NCBI RefSeq assembly: GCF_042680605.1
Contig: NZ_JBHUEE010000006.1
Coordinates: forward strand, 1 to 64,000
From: Allobogoriella deserti
GTDB taxonomy: Bacteria; Actinomycetota; Actinomycetes; Actinomycetales; Actinomycetaceae
Reading direction: 5' to 3'
DNA length: 64,000 bases
The position numbers and the translations under genes are program-made. Below the pieces are notes generated by a model, which saw only the letters and a program-made list of their open reading frames with translations, was not told the DNA's origin and made no database searches. Below are positions 9,511-18,122 of this stretch, piece after piece. Position 1 is the first letter of the stretch; every line of letters starts with the position of its first letter.

Positions 9511-10140
9511 TTAACGGCGCACGAGCGGGGCGAGGCCCTCGGATCGGGCCACCGCGCGCTCGTCGCCGGTGACCGCGAGCCAGTTCGCCAGCAACCGGTG
9601 ACCGCCCTCGGTGAGGACGGCCTCCGGGTGGAACTGCACACCGGACAACGGCAGCGAGCGGTGCTGCAGGCCCATGACGATGCCGCCGCCGGTACGGGCT
9701 ATGACCTCCAACTCCTCCGGCACGGTCTCGCGGACGACGGCGAGCGAGTGGTACCGCGTGGCGGTGAACGGACTGGCCAGACCGTCGAGCACGCCCGTGC
9801 CGTCGTGGACCACCTGCGAGGTCTTGCCGTGCATGAGCTCCGGCGCGTGGGTGACGACCCCGCCGAAAACCTCACCGAGGGCCTGGTGCCCGAGGCAGAC
9901 GCCGAGCATGGGAACGCCCGCGGATGCGCACGCCTCGATGACCTCCATCGAGGCACCCGCCTCCTTGGGTGCTCCTGGACCGGGCGAGACGAGGACGCCG
10001 TCGTAGCGCCGGACTGTGCCGGAGACGTCCTCGACGGCATCGTTGCGCACGACGGTCGTCTCGGCGCCGAGCTGCTGCAGGTAGCCGACGATGGTGTAGA
10101 CGAAGCTGTCGTAGTTGTCGACCACGAGGATGTGGCTCAT
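9511..10140 (-). CDS. pabA: Class I glutamine amidotransferase, PabA/TrpG family
   Basis: 209 aa glutaminase subunit that channels ammonia to a chorismate-using synthase (aminodeoxychorismate or anthranilate synthase). The triad is intact: Cys82 in GVCLGHQ, His171 and Glu173 in FHPE; SPGPG at about 52-56 forms the oxyanion region. The opening ILVVDNYDSFVYT is typical. No synthase component I is adjacent, so folate versus tryptophan use cannot be settled; the orphan gene next to pknB is conserved in actinobacteria and usually called pabA or trpG. Divergence from its neighbours implies its own promoter in 10141-10207. Confidence 0.88.
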   Translation of the reverse strand: MSHILVVDNYDSFVYTIVGYLQQLGAETTVVRNDAVEDVSGTVRRYDGVLVSPGPGAPKEAGASMEVIEACASAGVPMLGVCLGHQALGEVFGGVVTHAPELMHGKTSQVVHDGTGVLDGLASPFTATRYHSLAVVRETVPEELEVIARTGGGIVMGLQHRSLPLSGVQFHPEAVLTEGGHRLLANWLAVTGDERAVARSEGLAPLVRR

Positions 10141-10207
10141 CGGGACGCTCCACAGGCAGGGACGGTGCGGCAGAGCCCCATTCTCGCACCGGACCCCCGG
10201 CGGTGCG

Positions 10208-10948
10208 TCAGTCGGTCACCGGCTCCGCATGCTGGAACGCCAACGGGCCGGTGTACGCGGGCAGTTCGATCTCCGACTGTTCCGTGACCGACCAGCCGAG
10301 GCCGACCGCCTCGACGTACTGGAGATACACCTGGACCCCGGGGGAGGACTCCAAGCCGTCGCGCAGCTGCTCGGGCTCACCGACGGCCCGGATGACGTAG
10401 GGCGGGGAGTAGGTCCGGCCCGCGATGTGCAGGACGTTGCCGACGCAGCGCACACCGGTGGTGGTCACCACCCGGTGGCCCTGCACCGACATCGCCTCCG
10501 CGCCACCTGCCCACAAACCGTTCATCACAGCCTCGAGATCCTGCTGGTGCACGACGAGCGCGTCCGCGGCGAAGTCGCCGGAGTCCTCGTCCGGCAGTGG
10601 CGGCGCGTCCCAGAGCTGAACCTCGAGGCCCGGTCCCGCCACGGCTTCCAGCCCGGCGGATGCGGCCGAGACCTCCTGGTCACCGGGACCTGCCGCGTCC
10701 GTCCCGTGACCGGCGACCGCCTCGAGCTCGTCCCGTAGTTCGGCGTTCTCCGCCTCGATCTGCTCCAGACGCTCGGTCTCGGCCCGCGCCAGTCCCTGGA
10801 GGTCCTGCGGCTCGCGCGAGGTGTTCTCGCCGGCGAAGATCGAGGCGTTGGTGGCGACGAGCAGCCCGGCGAGCAGCCCGACGACGCCGGTGCCTACGGA
10901 GATCCGGCGCCTCCGTGGCCGCGGCGCTCCGGGAGCAGACTCGCTCAC
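10208..10948 (-). CDS. DUF881 family membrane protein
   Basis: 246 aa. Basic N-terminus (PRPRRRRIS), one membrane helix at about 17-38, an amphipathic coiled-coil stretch at about 50-85 rich in Glu/Leu, then the DUF881 domain (about 100-246) with VVHQQDLEAVMNGLWAGGAEAM-type sequence. The family is widespread beside crgA and in division clusters of actinobacteria and Firmicutes; its biochemical role is unknown to me. The context (crgA upstream on the opposite strand, kinase operon downstream) suggests a cell-envelope or septum role. Confidence 0.85.
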   Translation of the reverse strand: MSESAPGAPRPRRRRISVGTGVVGLLAGLLVATNASIFAGENTSREPQDLQGLARAETERLEQIEAENAELRDELEAVAGHGTDAAGPGDQEVSAASAGLEAVAGPGLEVQLWDAPPLPDEDSGDFAADALVVHQQDLEAVMNGLWAGGAEAMSVQGHRVVTTTGVRCVGNVLHIAGRTYSPPYVIRAVGEPEQLRDGLESSPGVQVYLQYVEAVGLGWSVTEQSEIELPAYTGPLAFQHAEPVTD

Positions 10949-11080
10949 GCTTCCCCTCCCCGCGCGGCCGAGACCGTGCCACCGCGCTGGTGAGACTACG
11001 CTAGGTCACCGATCCCGTAGCCGGACAGGTGCACCACTCGCCGGAGTGTGCGTGCCGTCCGACCCGTGAGGAGTAGGTGC

Positions 11081-11383
11081 ATGCCCGAGCCCAAGAAGCG
11101 CAAGAAGCCCACGTCCGAGGCCAAGGAGCGGCCTGCGGCGACCAAGGCGGCGCGTGAGGGCGGCGACAAGCGGCCCCGCAAGGCGCCGACGTCGGCCCCG
11201 ATGCACAGCCCTCGCTGGTGGGCGCCGACGATGGTCACCCTCATGGTCATCGGCCTGATCTGCGTCGTCCTCACCTATCTCCTGCGTGGTGAGGCCCCGG
11301 TTCCCGGCATCGGAAACTGGAATCTCGCCATCGGATTCGGCGTGATGCTCATTGGGTTCTTCATGACCTTGAAGTGGCGCTGA
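11081..11383 (+). CDS. crgA: CrgA, cell-division regulator
   Basis: 100 aa. Lys/Arg-rich cytoplasmic N-terminus (1-45), then two membrane helices at about 48-68 and 80-97, separated by a short loop with VPGIGNWN, exactly the CrgA layout. ATG 11081 has GAGGAG 7 bases upstream; an in-frame extension to 11048 lacks this. In Mycobacterium and Streptomyces CrgA interacts with FtsZ, FtsI and PBPs and coordinates septum formation. A strong hairpin follows the gene. Confidence 0.93.
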   Translation: MPEPKKRKKPTSEAKERPAATKAAREGGDKRPRKAPTSAPMHSPRWWAPTMVTLMVIGLICVVLTYLLRGEAPVPGIGNWNLAIGFGVMLIGFFMTLKWR

Positions 11384-11419
11384 ACGGCGATCCTCAACCC
11401 CGTCGTCGACCGCTCGTCC

Positions 11420-11449
11420 ACACCCCGCCGCGCGACCGCGGCGGGGTGT
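11420..11449 (+). terminator. Terminator hairpin after crgA
   Basis: Perfect 13-bp stem (ACACCCCGCCGCG / CGCGGCGGGGTGT) with a 4-base loop, 37 bases after the crgA stop. No T-tract follows, which is usual for GC-rich actinobacterial terminators. Confidence 0.75.
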
Positions 11450-11558
11450 GCTGTATGTACCGCGGGACGGCCGGACCATGACCCCGCTCCGCTGTAGCCC
11501 TCTGACCTGCGCCTTCGCGCGCCCCAGGGCGGCCACGCGACGAATATCAACCGTGTAG

Positions 11559-11611
11559 TTCTCCACATGTGTGTCCACACCTGGGGATGGAGGGCATGAC
11601 GGCTGTCCACA
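11559..11611. promoter_or_regulatory. Cluster of three DnaA-box-like sites
   Basis: TTCTCCACA (11559-11567), GTGTCCACA (11571-11579) and CTGTCCACA (11603-11611) each match TTGTCCACA at 8 of 9 positions. They lie between convergent crgA and the rhomboid gene, about 13 kb from oriC. The last box overlaps a hairpin with perfect 8-bp arms (ACGGCTGT 11599-11606 / ACAGCCGT 11621-11628), which could also serve as the rhomboid gene's terminator. Confidence 0.4.
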
Positions 11612-11667
11612 GGTGTGCACACAGCCGTGGAAAATCACATGGATGTGGTTCGCCCGGATGACGAGGC

Positions 11668-12507
11668 TCAGAGAGCGGCGTAGCGGAGTACCACTAGGCC
11701 GAGAAGAAGCACGGCCATGACGGCTGTGGCCGCGACGCCGAGCGCGGTGCGGTTCTCCCGTGGCGCGTAGGCGTAGACCACCGCGAGGAGTGCGCCGACG
11801 ACGGCGCCGCCGAGGTGGGACTGCCAGGAGACGTTCGCGATGATGAACCCGAGGACGAAGTTGATGACGAGGAGGATGAGGATCTGGGTGGCATCGCGAC
11901 CGAACCGCCGCATGACGATGAAGATCGCGGCGAACAGACCGAAGACCGCCCCGGAGGCACCGACGACGTACGTGCCCCACGACTGCTCCACCGGGTTGGC
12001 CAGCAGCAGCACGGCGGTCGAGCCGCCGAGCGCGGAGAGGAGGTAGAGGGCGGTGAATCGCCATCGGCCGAGAACCGGCTCGAGCGCCGTGCCGATGATC
12101 CACAGGGCGTACATGTTCAGCGCGAGGTGGAGGGTGCCGCCGTGCAGGAAGGCCGCCGTGAGGAAGCGCCACGGCTCTCCCTCGGCAAGGGCGGGCGTGA
12201 AGGCGAACATCCCCGTCACGTCCGGAAGGCGCTGGGCAAGGTAGACGAGCACGCAGACGGCGATGATCGTCAAGGTGACGACCGGCCGACCGGAGCGGCT
12301 GCGGCCGCCCAGCGTCGTGCGCACCTGGGGCGCCGCGGCCTGCGCCTGCCGGGCGCAGTCGACGCACCGGACGCCGACCGAGGCCGGACGCTGGCACTCC
12401 GGGCATACGGGCCGTTCGCACCGCTGGCAGCGGACGTAGGAGACGCGGTCCGGATGCCGGGGACACACCGGCATCTGCGGCTCGCCGGTGCCGTACTGAT
12501 ACGCCAT
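11668..12507 (-). CDS. Rhomboid intramembrane serine protease with N-terminal zinc cluster
   Basis: 279 aa. The N-terminus carries a Cys/His cluster (Cys 15, 27, 30, 35, 38, 48 and 51) resembling the B-box-type zinc finger common in actinobacterial rhomboids. Six to seven membrane segments follow. The catalytic serine is in GASGAVFGL (about 184) and the histidine in HLGGAVVG (about 230); FLHGGTLHLALNMYALW is the conserved L1/TM2 region. It cleaves substrates within the membrane; the substrate is unknown. It is 10 bases downstream of nothing on its strand except the cyclophilin gene's stop at 12518, so cyclophilin-rhomboid form one minus-strand unit. Confidence 0.9.
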   Translation of the reverse strand: MAYQYGTGEPQMPVCPRHPDRVSYVRCQRCERPVCPECQRPASVGVRCVDCARQAQAAAPQVRTTLGGRSRSGRPVVTLTIIAVCVLVYLAQRLPDVTGMFAFTPALAEGEPWRFLTAAFLHGGTLHLALNMYALWIIGTALEPVLGRWRFTALYLLSALGGSTAVLLLANPVEQSWGTYVVGASGAVFGLFAAIFIVMRRFGRDATQILILLVINFVLGFIIANVSWQSHLGGAVVGALLAVVYAYAPRENRTALGVAATAVMAVLLLGLVVLRYAAL

Positions 12508-12517
12508 GCCCGGAGAA

Positions 12518-13039
12518 CTACTCGCTGACGGTCACCGACGTGATGGTGATGTCCTCGACCGGCCGGTCGTTGCGGCCGGTCTCGGTGGACCCGATCTGGT
12601 CGACGACGGCGCGGGAGGCGTCGTCGGCGACCTTGCCGAAGATGGTGTGCTTGCCCTGCAGCCAGGTGGTGGGACCGGTGGTGATGAAGAACTGGGAGCC
12701 GTTGGTGCCGCGGCCGGCGATCTTGCCGGCGTTCGCCATCGCGAGCATGTACGGCTCGGTGAAGTTCAACTCCGGGTGGATCTCGTCGTCGAACTGGTAG
12801 CCGGGACCACCGGTACCGGTGCCGAGCGGGTCACCGCCCTGGATCATGAAGTTCGGGATGACCCGGTGGAAGATGACGCCGTCGTACAACGGGCGGTTCG
12901 TCTCCTCGCCGGTCTCCGGATCGGTCCAGGTCCGCGACCCCGTGGCCAGCTCGGTGAAGTTCGCGACGGTCTTCGGCGCATGGTTGGGGTACAGCTCGAC
13001 GGTGATGTCTCCGGCGGTGGTGTGCAGAGTCGCTTCCAT
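12518..13039 (-). CDS. ppiA: Cyclophilin-type peptidyl-prolyl cis-trans isomerase
   Basis: 173 aa, a compact cytoplasmic cyclophilin with no signal peptide. Hallmarks: YDGVIFHRVIPNFMIQGGDP, GTGGPGY, NGSQFFIT and the Trp-containing TTWLQGKHTIFGKV. ATG at 13039 has GAGGA 8 bases upstream; the frame stays open far upstream on the minus strand but that part is antisense to the next gene. It catalyses proline isomerisation in protein folding. Located near crgA and gyrA as in Mycobacterium (ppiA). Confidence 0.93.
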   Translation of the reverse strand: MEATLHTTAGDITVELYPNHAPKTVANFTELATGSRTWTDPETGEETNRPLYDGVIFHRVIPNFMIQGGDPLGTGTGGPGYQFDDEIHPELNFTEPYMLAMANAGKIAGRGTNGSQFFITTGPTTWLQGKHTIFGKVADDASRAVVDQIGSTETGRNDRPVEDITITSVTVSE

Positions 13040-13204
13040 GCCCACGATCCTCGCATGTCGCGGCAGATCGGGCGGCCGATGGCGGCGATCTGAGCTTCGC
13101 ACAAGCATCTGAGCCGGAAAGCGTGCAAGATGGTGCCCTGTAGCACTGGCGGTACCACCTCCGGTCGCTGCCGGACTGTCCTTCGAGACGAGCAGGGAGA
13201 GCAC

Positions 13205-14095
13205 ATGTCGCGCAAGCGCAAGAAGATCGAGTCGGAGAAGGTGCGCAAGCAAGCGGCCGAACTCGGCGCGATCGCGCAGGAGCAGGCGGGTGCTGCCGCC
13301 AAGCAGGCCGAGCACTACCGCAAACAGGCCGCCGAGCTCGCCGAGCGGGGCCGCGAGTGGGCCACCCCGCGGGTCGAGGCCGCCGCGGACTGGGCCGGCC
13401 CGCGGGTCGACAAGGCGTGGAAGCGCACGGTCGCCGTGACCGCCCCCAAGGTCGAGGAAGCGACCGAACGCGTCCGGCCGGCCGTCGACGACGCCTACGA
13501 GCGGCTCACCGAGGACTACCTGCCACGGGTCCAGAAGGCGATGCACGACGCCGCCCAGGCCGCGTCCGGCGGTAACGGGATCAGCCAGAAGGCCGGCAAG
13601 GCGGGCGCTGCCGCCAAGGAGGCGCTCTCGAAGCCGCCGAAGAAGAGCCGCGGCGTGGCCAAGACTCTCGGATGGGTCGTGGTCGGCACCGTGGCTGCCG
13701 GGGCCGGGTATCTGCTGTGGCGCCGCAGCCAGCCCCTCGACGATCCGTGGGCCGAGGAGTACTGGAACGACTCGGCGGCGCCCGCTCCGACCTCCAGCCA
13801 GTCCGCGACCGACAAGATCAGCCATGCGGCCGCCACCGCCAAGGATCGCGCGACCGAGGCCGCCGGCAAGGTCAGCGAGACCGTCAAGGAGAAGGCCGAG
13901 GACGTCAAGGAGAAGGCGGCCGAGACGCGCGAGCAGGCTGCTCAGTCCGGTGACGAGACCAAGGCCAAGGCGGCCGGCGCCGCTGGTACGGCCGCGGAGA
14001 CGGCTCAGGCCAAGGCCGACGAGGCCAAGGATGCCGCCGACAAGCGCTCCCCGGGCAGCTCGTCCGAGAGCGGCGGTACGACCAGCAGCAGCTGA
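13205..14095 (+). CDS. YtxH-like protein with one membrane segment and Ala/Lys/Glu-rich coiled coil
   Basis: 296 aa. Residues 1-50 are basic and predicted helical; the middle (50-150) has Ala/Lys/Glu-rich helices; one membrane segment at about 155-173 (GWVVVGTVAAGAGYLLW) is followed by QPLDDPWAEEYW, a short motif common in this actinobacterial family. Residues 205-285 are lysine/alanine/glutamate repeats (KDRATEAAGKVSETVKEKAE type), like late-embryogenesis-type or YtxH proteins. ATG 13205 is preceded by AGGGAG; a weaker upstream start exists at 13130. Function is not known. A strong hairpin follows. Confidence 0.72.
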   Translation: MSRKRKKIESEKVRKQAAELGAIAQEQAGAAAKQAEHYRKQAAELAERGREWATPRVEAAADWAGPRVDKAWKRTVAVTAPKVEEATERVRPAVDDAYERLTEDYLPRVQKAMHDAAQAASGGNGISQKAGKAGAAAKEALSKPPKKSRGVAKTLGWVVVGTVAAGAGYLLWRRSQPLDDPWAEEYWNDSAAPAPTSSQSATDKISHAAATAKDRATEAAGKVSETVKEKAEDVKEKAAETREQAAQSGDETKAKAAGAAGTAAETAQAKADEAKDAADKRSPGSSSESGGTTSSS

Positions 14096-14127
14096 CCAGC
14101 GGCAGCTGGCACACCACACCACAGCGA

Positions 14128-14157
14128 TCAGGCCCGGCTCCGAGGAGCCGGGCCTGA
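14128..14157 (+). terminator. Terminator hairpin after the YtxH-like gene
   Basis: Perfect 13-bp stem (TCAGGCCCGGCTC / GAGCCGGGCCTGA) with loop CGAG, 32 bases after the stop codon. Because it lies between a plus-strand gene and minus-strand tRNA-Ala it may act for both. Confidence 0.75.
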
Positions 14158-14201
14158 CGTGCGTCTGCATCACCCCGTTCGCAGCGGTGACGTCGAAAGG
14201 G

Positions 14202-14274
14202 TGGAGCCAACGGGACTCGAACCCGTAACCCCCTGCTTGCAAAGCAGGTGCGCTACCAATTGCGCCATGGCCCC
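14202..14274 (-). tRNA. tRNA-Ala (anticodon TGC)
   Basis: 73-nt cloverleaf on the minus strand. The acceptor arm is GGGGCCA/TGGCTCC (one G-T pair), discriminator A at 14202. The anticodon loop is TTTGCAA in a CCTGC/GCAGG stem, giving TGC. The T-arm contains GTTCGAGTC. CCA is not encoded. With tRNA-Ile it forms the pair typically found after gyrA in actinobacteria. Confidence 0.96.
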
Positions 14275-14307
14275 TTGCGCCCGGACGGCGCAGGCAAAGA
14301 TGCTACG

Positions 14308-14448
14308 TCATCGCCGGGCCGGCGGTGTCTCCCCGAAGCTGTCGGTGACCTCGGCCCAGAGGTCGCGTTCCTCACGATCCTGACGGACCTTGATCCAGGC
14401 GACGTATCCGGCGGCGGCCGCCGCGGCGATAAGCAGTGCCCTCTTCAT
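14308..14448 (-). CDS. DLW-39 family small membrane protein
   Basis: 46 aa. A short N-terminal hydrophobic segment (residues 4-20, Ala-rich) is followed by KVRQDREERDLWAEVTD; the DLW motif is the mark of the DLW-39 family. The family is conserved in actinobacteria between gyrA and the tRNA-Ile/tRNA-Ala genes, exactly as here. The start is ATG 14448, the only one giving the family length. Function unknown. Confidence 0.8.
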   Translation of the reverse strand: MKRALLIAAAAAAGYVAWIKVRQDREERDLWAEVTDSFGETPPARR

Positions 14449-14495
14449 GACCTCAACTCTATCCGGCCCGCAGGAGACCGACACGCGCTCACAGA

Positions 14496-14590
14496 AGTGC
14501 CGCGGCACACGAACGACGAGTCGGCACAAGACTGACCACTCGGCACCACAGTGACGAGTGGGCACACGGGTGACGACTCGCGCGCAGGTG
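14496..14590 (+). repeat. 19-bp-period repeat array, locus A (four units)
   Basis: Units begin with GACGAGTCGGCAC at 14515, GACCACTCGGCAC at 14534, GACGAGTGGGCAC at 14553 and GACGACTCGCGC at 14572, exactly 19 bases apart; a partial unit precedes at 14496. The array ends 2 bases from the 3' end of minus-strand tRNA-Ile. CGAGTCG of unit 1 can pair with CGACTCG of unit 4, and CCACTCG of unit 2 with CGAGTGG of unit 3, giving a nested stem. Same family as the arrays at 30282, 36333 and 49320. Confidence 0.8.
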
Positions 14591-14592
14591 GG

Positions 14593-14666
14593 TGGGCCTA
14601 GCTGGACTCGAACCAGCGACCTCTTCCTTATCAGGGAAGCGCTCTAACCGACTGAGCTATAGGCCC
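14593..14666 (-). tRNA. tRNA-Ile (anticodon GAT)
   Basis: 74-nt cloverleaf on the minus strand with acceptor GGGCCTA/TAGGCCC and discriminator A at 14593. The anticodon loop CTGATAA within the TTCCC/GGGAA-type stem gives GAT. The D-arm has AGCTCAGTCGGTTAGAGC and the T-arm GTTCGAGTC. CCA is not encoded. It is probably cotranscribed with gyrA/DUF3566 or from its own promoter within 14667-14795. Confidence 0.96.
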
Positions 14667-14795
14667 CGACGTTCCCGTCCGACCGTGCCGGTCGCGGGGG
14701 GTCGTGCGCGGTGCGCGCCGAGCAAGACTATCCCACCGGGCCAAGGCGCCCCAAACGAGAACTCGGCCTGGTGACGAGATTCACGGGAGGGTGGC

Positions 14796-15392
14796 TCACT
14801 CGTCGGTCAGGGTCATGTGCAGACCGCCGACGAGCGCCGCCGTGATGTTGTAAAGGAACGCCATGATGGTGCCGAGCGCCGTCAGCAGCAGGACGTCGAA
14901 GACCGCGACGATCGTGGCAAAAGACATGACCCGATCGAACTCGAGGTAGTCCATGAGGGCGAGGAAGTCCTCGGACCCGATCGACTCGAGCAGGTCCTCG
15001 ACGGCCGCGAAGAGCTGCATGGCGTCCAGGATCAGCCACACCACGGCGAAGGCGACGACGATCATGATGCCGATCGCCACCGACAACAGGAACGACAGCT
15101 TCATCACCGACCACGGGTCCACCCGCGAGATCGACAGCCGCACCTTCCGCGGGCCGGCCGCGACGGGCCGGGAGGCGCTGCCCGCACCCCCGGCCGGATC
15201 GGAGTCGGCAGGCGGAGGCGCCGCACTCGTGCGTGGGCTGTCGGCCGCGGACTCCGCCGAGCCCGCGGTCTGGGTGCCGATGCGTTCGCTCAGGCTCTGC
15301 CGCAGGCTCTGGGTGCGCGGGGCGGTGTCCCCCGGGTCCTCGCCCGGAGGCGGCGGTGGGGCGCTCGGCCCACCGGACGTCGTGCTGCTCAT
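14796..15392 (-). CDS. DUF3566 family membrane protein
   Basis: 198 aa. Residues 1-85 are a Pro/Ser/Ala-rich cytoplasmic region; VRLSISRVDPWSVMKLSF begins the DUF3566 domain. Two hydrophobic stretches follow at about 95-120 and 155-190. Its start overlaps the gyrA stop by 4 bases (ATGA), so it is translated with gyrase A. The family accompanies gyrA in nearly all actinobacteria; its function is unknown to me. Confidence 0.85.
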   Translation of the reverse strand: MSSTTSGGPSAPPPPPGEDPGDTAPRTQSLRQSLSERIGTQTAGSAESAADSPRTSAAPPPADSDPAGGAGSASRPVAAGPRKVRLSISRVDPWSVMKLSFLLSVAIGIMIVVAFAVVWLILDAMQLFAAVEDLLESIGSEDFLALMDYLEFDRVMSFATIVAVFDVLLLTALGTIMAFLYNITAALVGGLHMTLTDE

Positions 15393-18058
15393 GCCTGTCC
15401 TCCGTCAGTGCCCTCGGTGTCCGCGGCGCTGGTCGCGTCGCCGTCGTCCATCCGCGACGCTACCGCGTCACTCTCCGCCGGTGAGGCTCCGGACTCGGCG
15501 GTGGCGCCGGTCGGCTCGATCCCGACCTCGGCATCCACCTCACGTTCGACGTTCCGGGCGACGGCGATGATGCGGTCGCCCTTGTCCGGTCGGGCGAAGG
15601 TCACACCCTGGGTGTTCCGGCCGGTGAGGTTGACCTCGGACACAGCAGAACGGACGACCTTCCCGCTGCCCATGATGACCAGGACCTCGTCTTCGTCATC
15701 GACGATGAGCGTGCCGACCAGGTCGCCGCGCTCCTCCACGAGGTTCGCCACCTTGATGCCCAGACCGCCACGGCCCTGGACCCGGTACTCGGCGACGGAG
15801 GTGCGCTTGGCGAAGCCGGCCTCGGTGACCACGAAGACCTGGGACTCGTCGCGGACCACGTCCATGGCGAGCAGCTCATCACCGTCGCGGAACTTCATGC
15901 CGGTCACGCCCGACGTCGCCCGGCCCATCGGCCGCAGCGCCTCGTCCGTCGCGGTGAACCGCAACGACTGACCCTTGCGGGAGACGAGCAGGAGGTCGTC
16001 GGTGGCGTCGATCAGCCGGGCGGCGATCACCCGGTCGGGGTTGCCGTCCTCGTCCTCACGCAGGTTGATGCCGATGACACCGCCGGTACGGTTCGAGTCG
16101 TACTCGCGCAGGCGAGTCTTCTTCACCAGGCCCCGTTCGGTGGCGAGGACGAGGTAGTCGTTCTGGTCGTAGTCGCGCAGCGGCACCACCTGGGCGATGG
16201 TCTCGCCCGGCTGGAACGCCAGCAGGTTCGCCACGTGCTGCCCCTTGGCGTCACGCCCACCTTCCGGGAGTTCGTACGCCTTGGCGCGGTAGACCCGGCC
16301 GAGATTCGTGAAGAAGAGCAGCCAGTGGTGCGTCGTCGTCACCCCGAAGTGCTCGACGATGTCGTCCTCGCGCAGTTGGGCGCCACGCACACCCTTGCCT
16401 CCGCGGCGCTGGGAACGGTAGCTGTCCACCCGGGTGCGCTTGGCGTAACCGCCGCGGGTGATGGTCACCACGATGTCTTCTTCGGGGATGAGGTCCTCGA
16501 CGCTCATCTCGCCGTCGAACGGGAGAATCGTGGTGCGCCGCTCGTCTCCGTATCGAGCGACGACGGCGTCCAGTTCCTCACCGACGATGGTGCGCTGGCG
16601 CTCGGGTGAGGACAGAATGTCGTGGTAATCGGCGATCTCCGCCTCGAGCGCCTCGTACTCGTCGACGATCTTCTGCCGTTCCAGGGCGGCCAGCCGCCGC
16701 AGCTGCATCGTGAGGATGGCTTCGGCCTGGACCTGGTCGATGTCCAGCAGCTCGATGAGGCCGGTGCGTGCCTCGTCGACCGTCGGGGAACGCCGGATGA
16801 GGGCGATGACGTCGTCGAGCGCGTCCAGCGCCTTGAGCAGGCCCCGCAGGATGTGGATCCGCTCCTCGGCCTTGCGGAGCTTGAACCGCGTGCGCCGGAC
16901 GATGACGTCGATCTGGTGGTTCACCCAGTGCCGGACGAACCCGTCGAGGCTGAGCGTACGCGGCACGCCGTCGACCAGGGCCAGCATGTTCGCCGGAAAG
17001 TTGTCCTGCAGCTGGGTGTGCTTGTACAGGTTGTTGAGCACGACCTTGGCCACGGCGTCGCGCTTGAGCACGATGACCAGGCGCTGGCCGTTGCGCCCCG
17101 AGGACTCGTCACGGATGTCGGCGACGCCCGCGAGCTTGCCCTCCCGCACACCGTCGGCGATCTTCTCGGCGAGCTTGTCCGGGTTGACCTGATACGGCAG
17201 CTCGGACACGACGAGGCACTGACGGCCGTCGATCTCGTCGACCTCGACCACGGCTCGCTGGGTGATCGAGCCGCGGCCCGTGCGGTACATCTCCTCGATG
17301 CCCCTGGTGCCCAGCACCGTGGCCCCGGTGGGGAAGTCCGGGCCCTTGATCCGGAGCATGAGCTCGCCCAGGAGCTCTTCCTTGGTGGCCTCGGGGTTGC
17401 GCAGGAACCACTGGACGCCGTCGGCCACCTCACGCAGGTTGTGCGGCGGGATGCGCGTGGCCATACCGACGGCGATGCCCTCGGAGCCGTTGACAAGCAG
17501 GTTCGGGAACCGGGCCGGCAGGACGGTGGGCTCCTGGGTGTGCCCGTCGTAGTTGTCCTGGAAGTCGACGGTCTCGGCGTCGATGTCGCGGACCATCTCC
17601 ATGGCCAGCGGCGCCATCTTGCACTCGGTGTACCGAGGGGCCGCCGCCCCGAGGTTCCCCGGCGACCCGAAGTTGCCCTGGCCGGTAACCAGCGGGTGCC
17701 GCATCGACCAGGGCTGGACCAGGCGAACCAACGCGTCGTAGATCGCTGTGTCCCCGTGCGGGTGGTAGTGGCCCATGACGTCGCCGACCACGCGCGAACA
17801 CTTGGAGAAGCTTGCGTCCGGGCGGTAGCCACCGTCGTACATGGCGTAGAGCACGCGGCGGTGCACCGGCTTCAGGCCGTCACGGACGTCCGGCAGCGCA
17901 CGCGAGACGATGACGGACATCGCATAGTCGAGGTACGAGCGCTGCATCTCGACCTGGAGGTCGACACGCTCGATCCTGTCGCGCACGGCGACAACGTCCT
18001 CGGTGCCGTCGCTGCCGGTGGCGTGGTCGGGCGTATCTCCGGTGGGAGGCTGGGTCAC
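15389..18058 (-). CDS. gyrA: DNA gyrase subunit A
   Basis: 889 aa, breakage-reunion subunit of gyrase. The catalytic tyrosine is in APRYTECKM (about 142), and YHPHGDTAIYDALVR precedes it. The GyrA-box QRRGGKG is near residue 547, followed by the six-bladed C-terminal DNA-wrapping domain. The last 45 residues are an acidic Ala/Ser/Asp tail. GTG 18058 is the natural start (MTQPPTG). It is about 180 bases downstream of gyrB on the minus strand, the spacer holding a tandem repeat. Confidence 0.97.
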   Translation of the reverse strand: MTQPPTGDTPDHATGSDGTEDVVAVRDRIERVDLQVEMQRSYLDYAMSVIVSRALPDVRDGLKPVHRRVLYAMYDGGYRPDASFSKCSRVVGDVMGHYHPHGDTAIYDALVRLVQPWSMRHPLVTGQGNFGSPGNLGAAAPRYTECKMAPLAMEMVRDIDAETVDFQDNYDGHTQEPTVLPARFPNLLVNGSEGIAVGMATRIPPHNLREVADGVQWFLRNPEATKEELLGELMLRIKGPDFPTGATVLGTRGIEEMYRTGRGSITQRAVVEVDEIDGRQCLVVSELPYQVNPDKLAEKIADGVREGKLAGVADIRDESSGRNGQRLVIVLKRDAVAKVVLNNLYKHTQLQDNFPANMLALVDGVPRTLSLDGFVRHWVNHQIDVIVRRTRFKLRKAEERIHILRGLLKALDALDDVIALIRRSPTVDEARTGLIELLDIDQVQAEAILTMQLRRLAALERQKIVDEYEALEAEIADYHDILSSPERQRTIVGEELDAVVARYGDERRTTILPFDGEMSVEDLIPEEDIVVTITRGGYAKRTRVDSYRSQRRGGKGVRGAQLREDDIVEHFGVTTTHHWLLFFTNLGRVYRAKAYELPEGGRDAKGQHVANLLAFQPGETIAQVVPLRDYDQNDYLVLATERGLVKKTRLREYDSNRTGGVIGINLREDEDGNPDRVIAARLIDATDDLLLVSRKGQSLRFTATDEALRPMGRATSGVTGMKFRDGDELLAMDVVRDESQVFVVTEAGFAKRTSVAEYRVQGRGGLGIKVANLVEERGDLVGTLIVDDEDEVLVIMGSGKVVRSAVSEVNLTGRNTQGVTFARPDKGDRIIAVARNVEREVDAEVGIEPTGATAESGASPAESDAVASRMDDGDATSAADTEGTDGGQA

Positions 18059-18122
18059 AGGGTGTCTCTCAGTTCTTCTGGTGACTCATGTGTCGGTGGA
18101 GGTCGGGTGCCGGCACCCGCGG

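Noticed and set aside
13040..14242. Upstream extension of the cyclophilin frame on the minus strand
   Set aside because: It is antisense to the YtxH-like gene and Gly/Leu/Arg-rich; the cyclophilin has a good internal ATG with a ribosome site.
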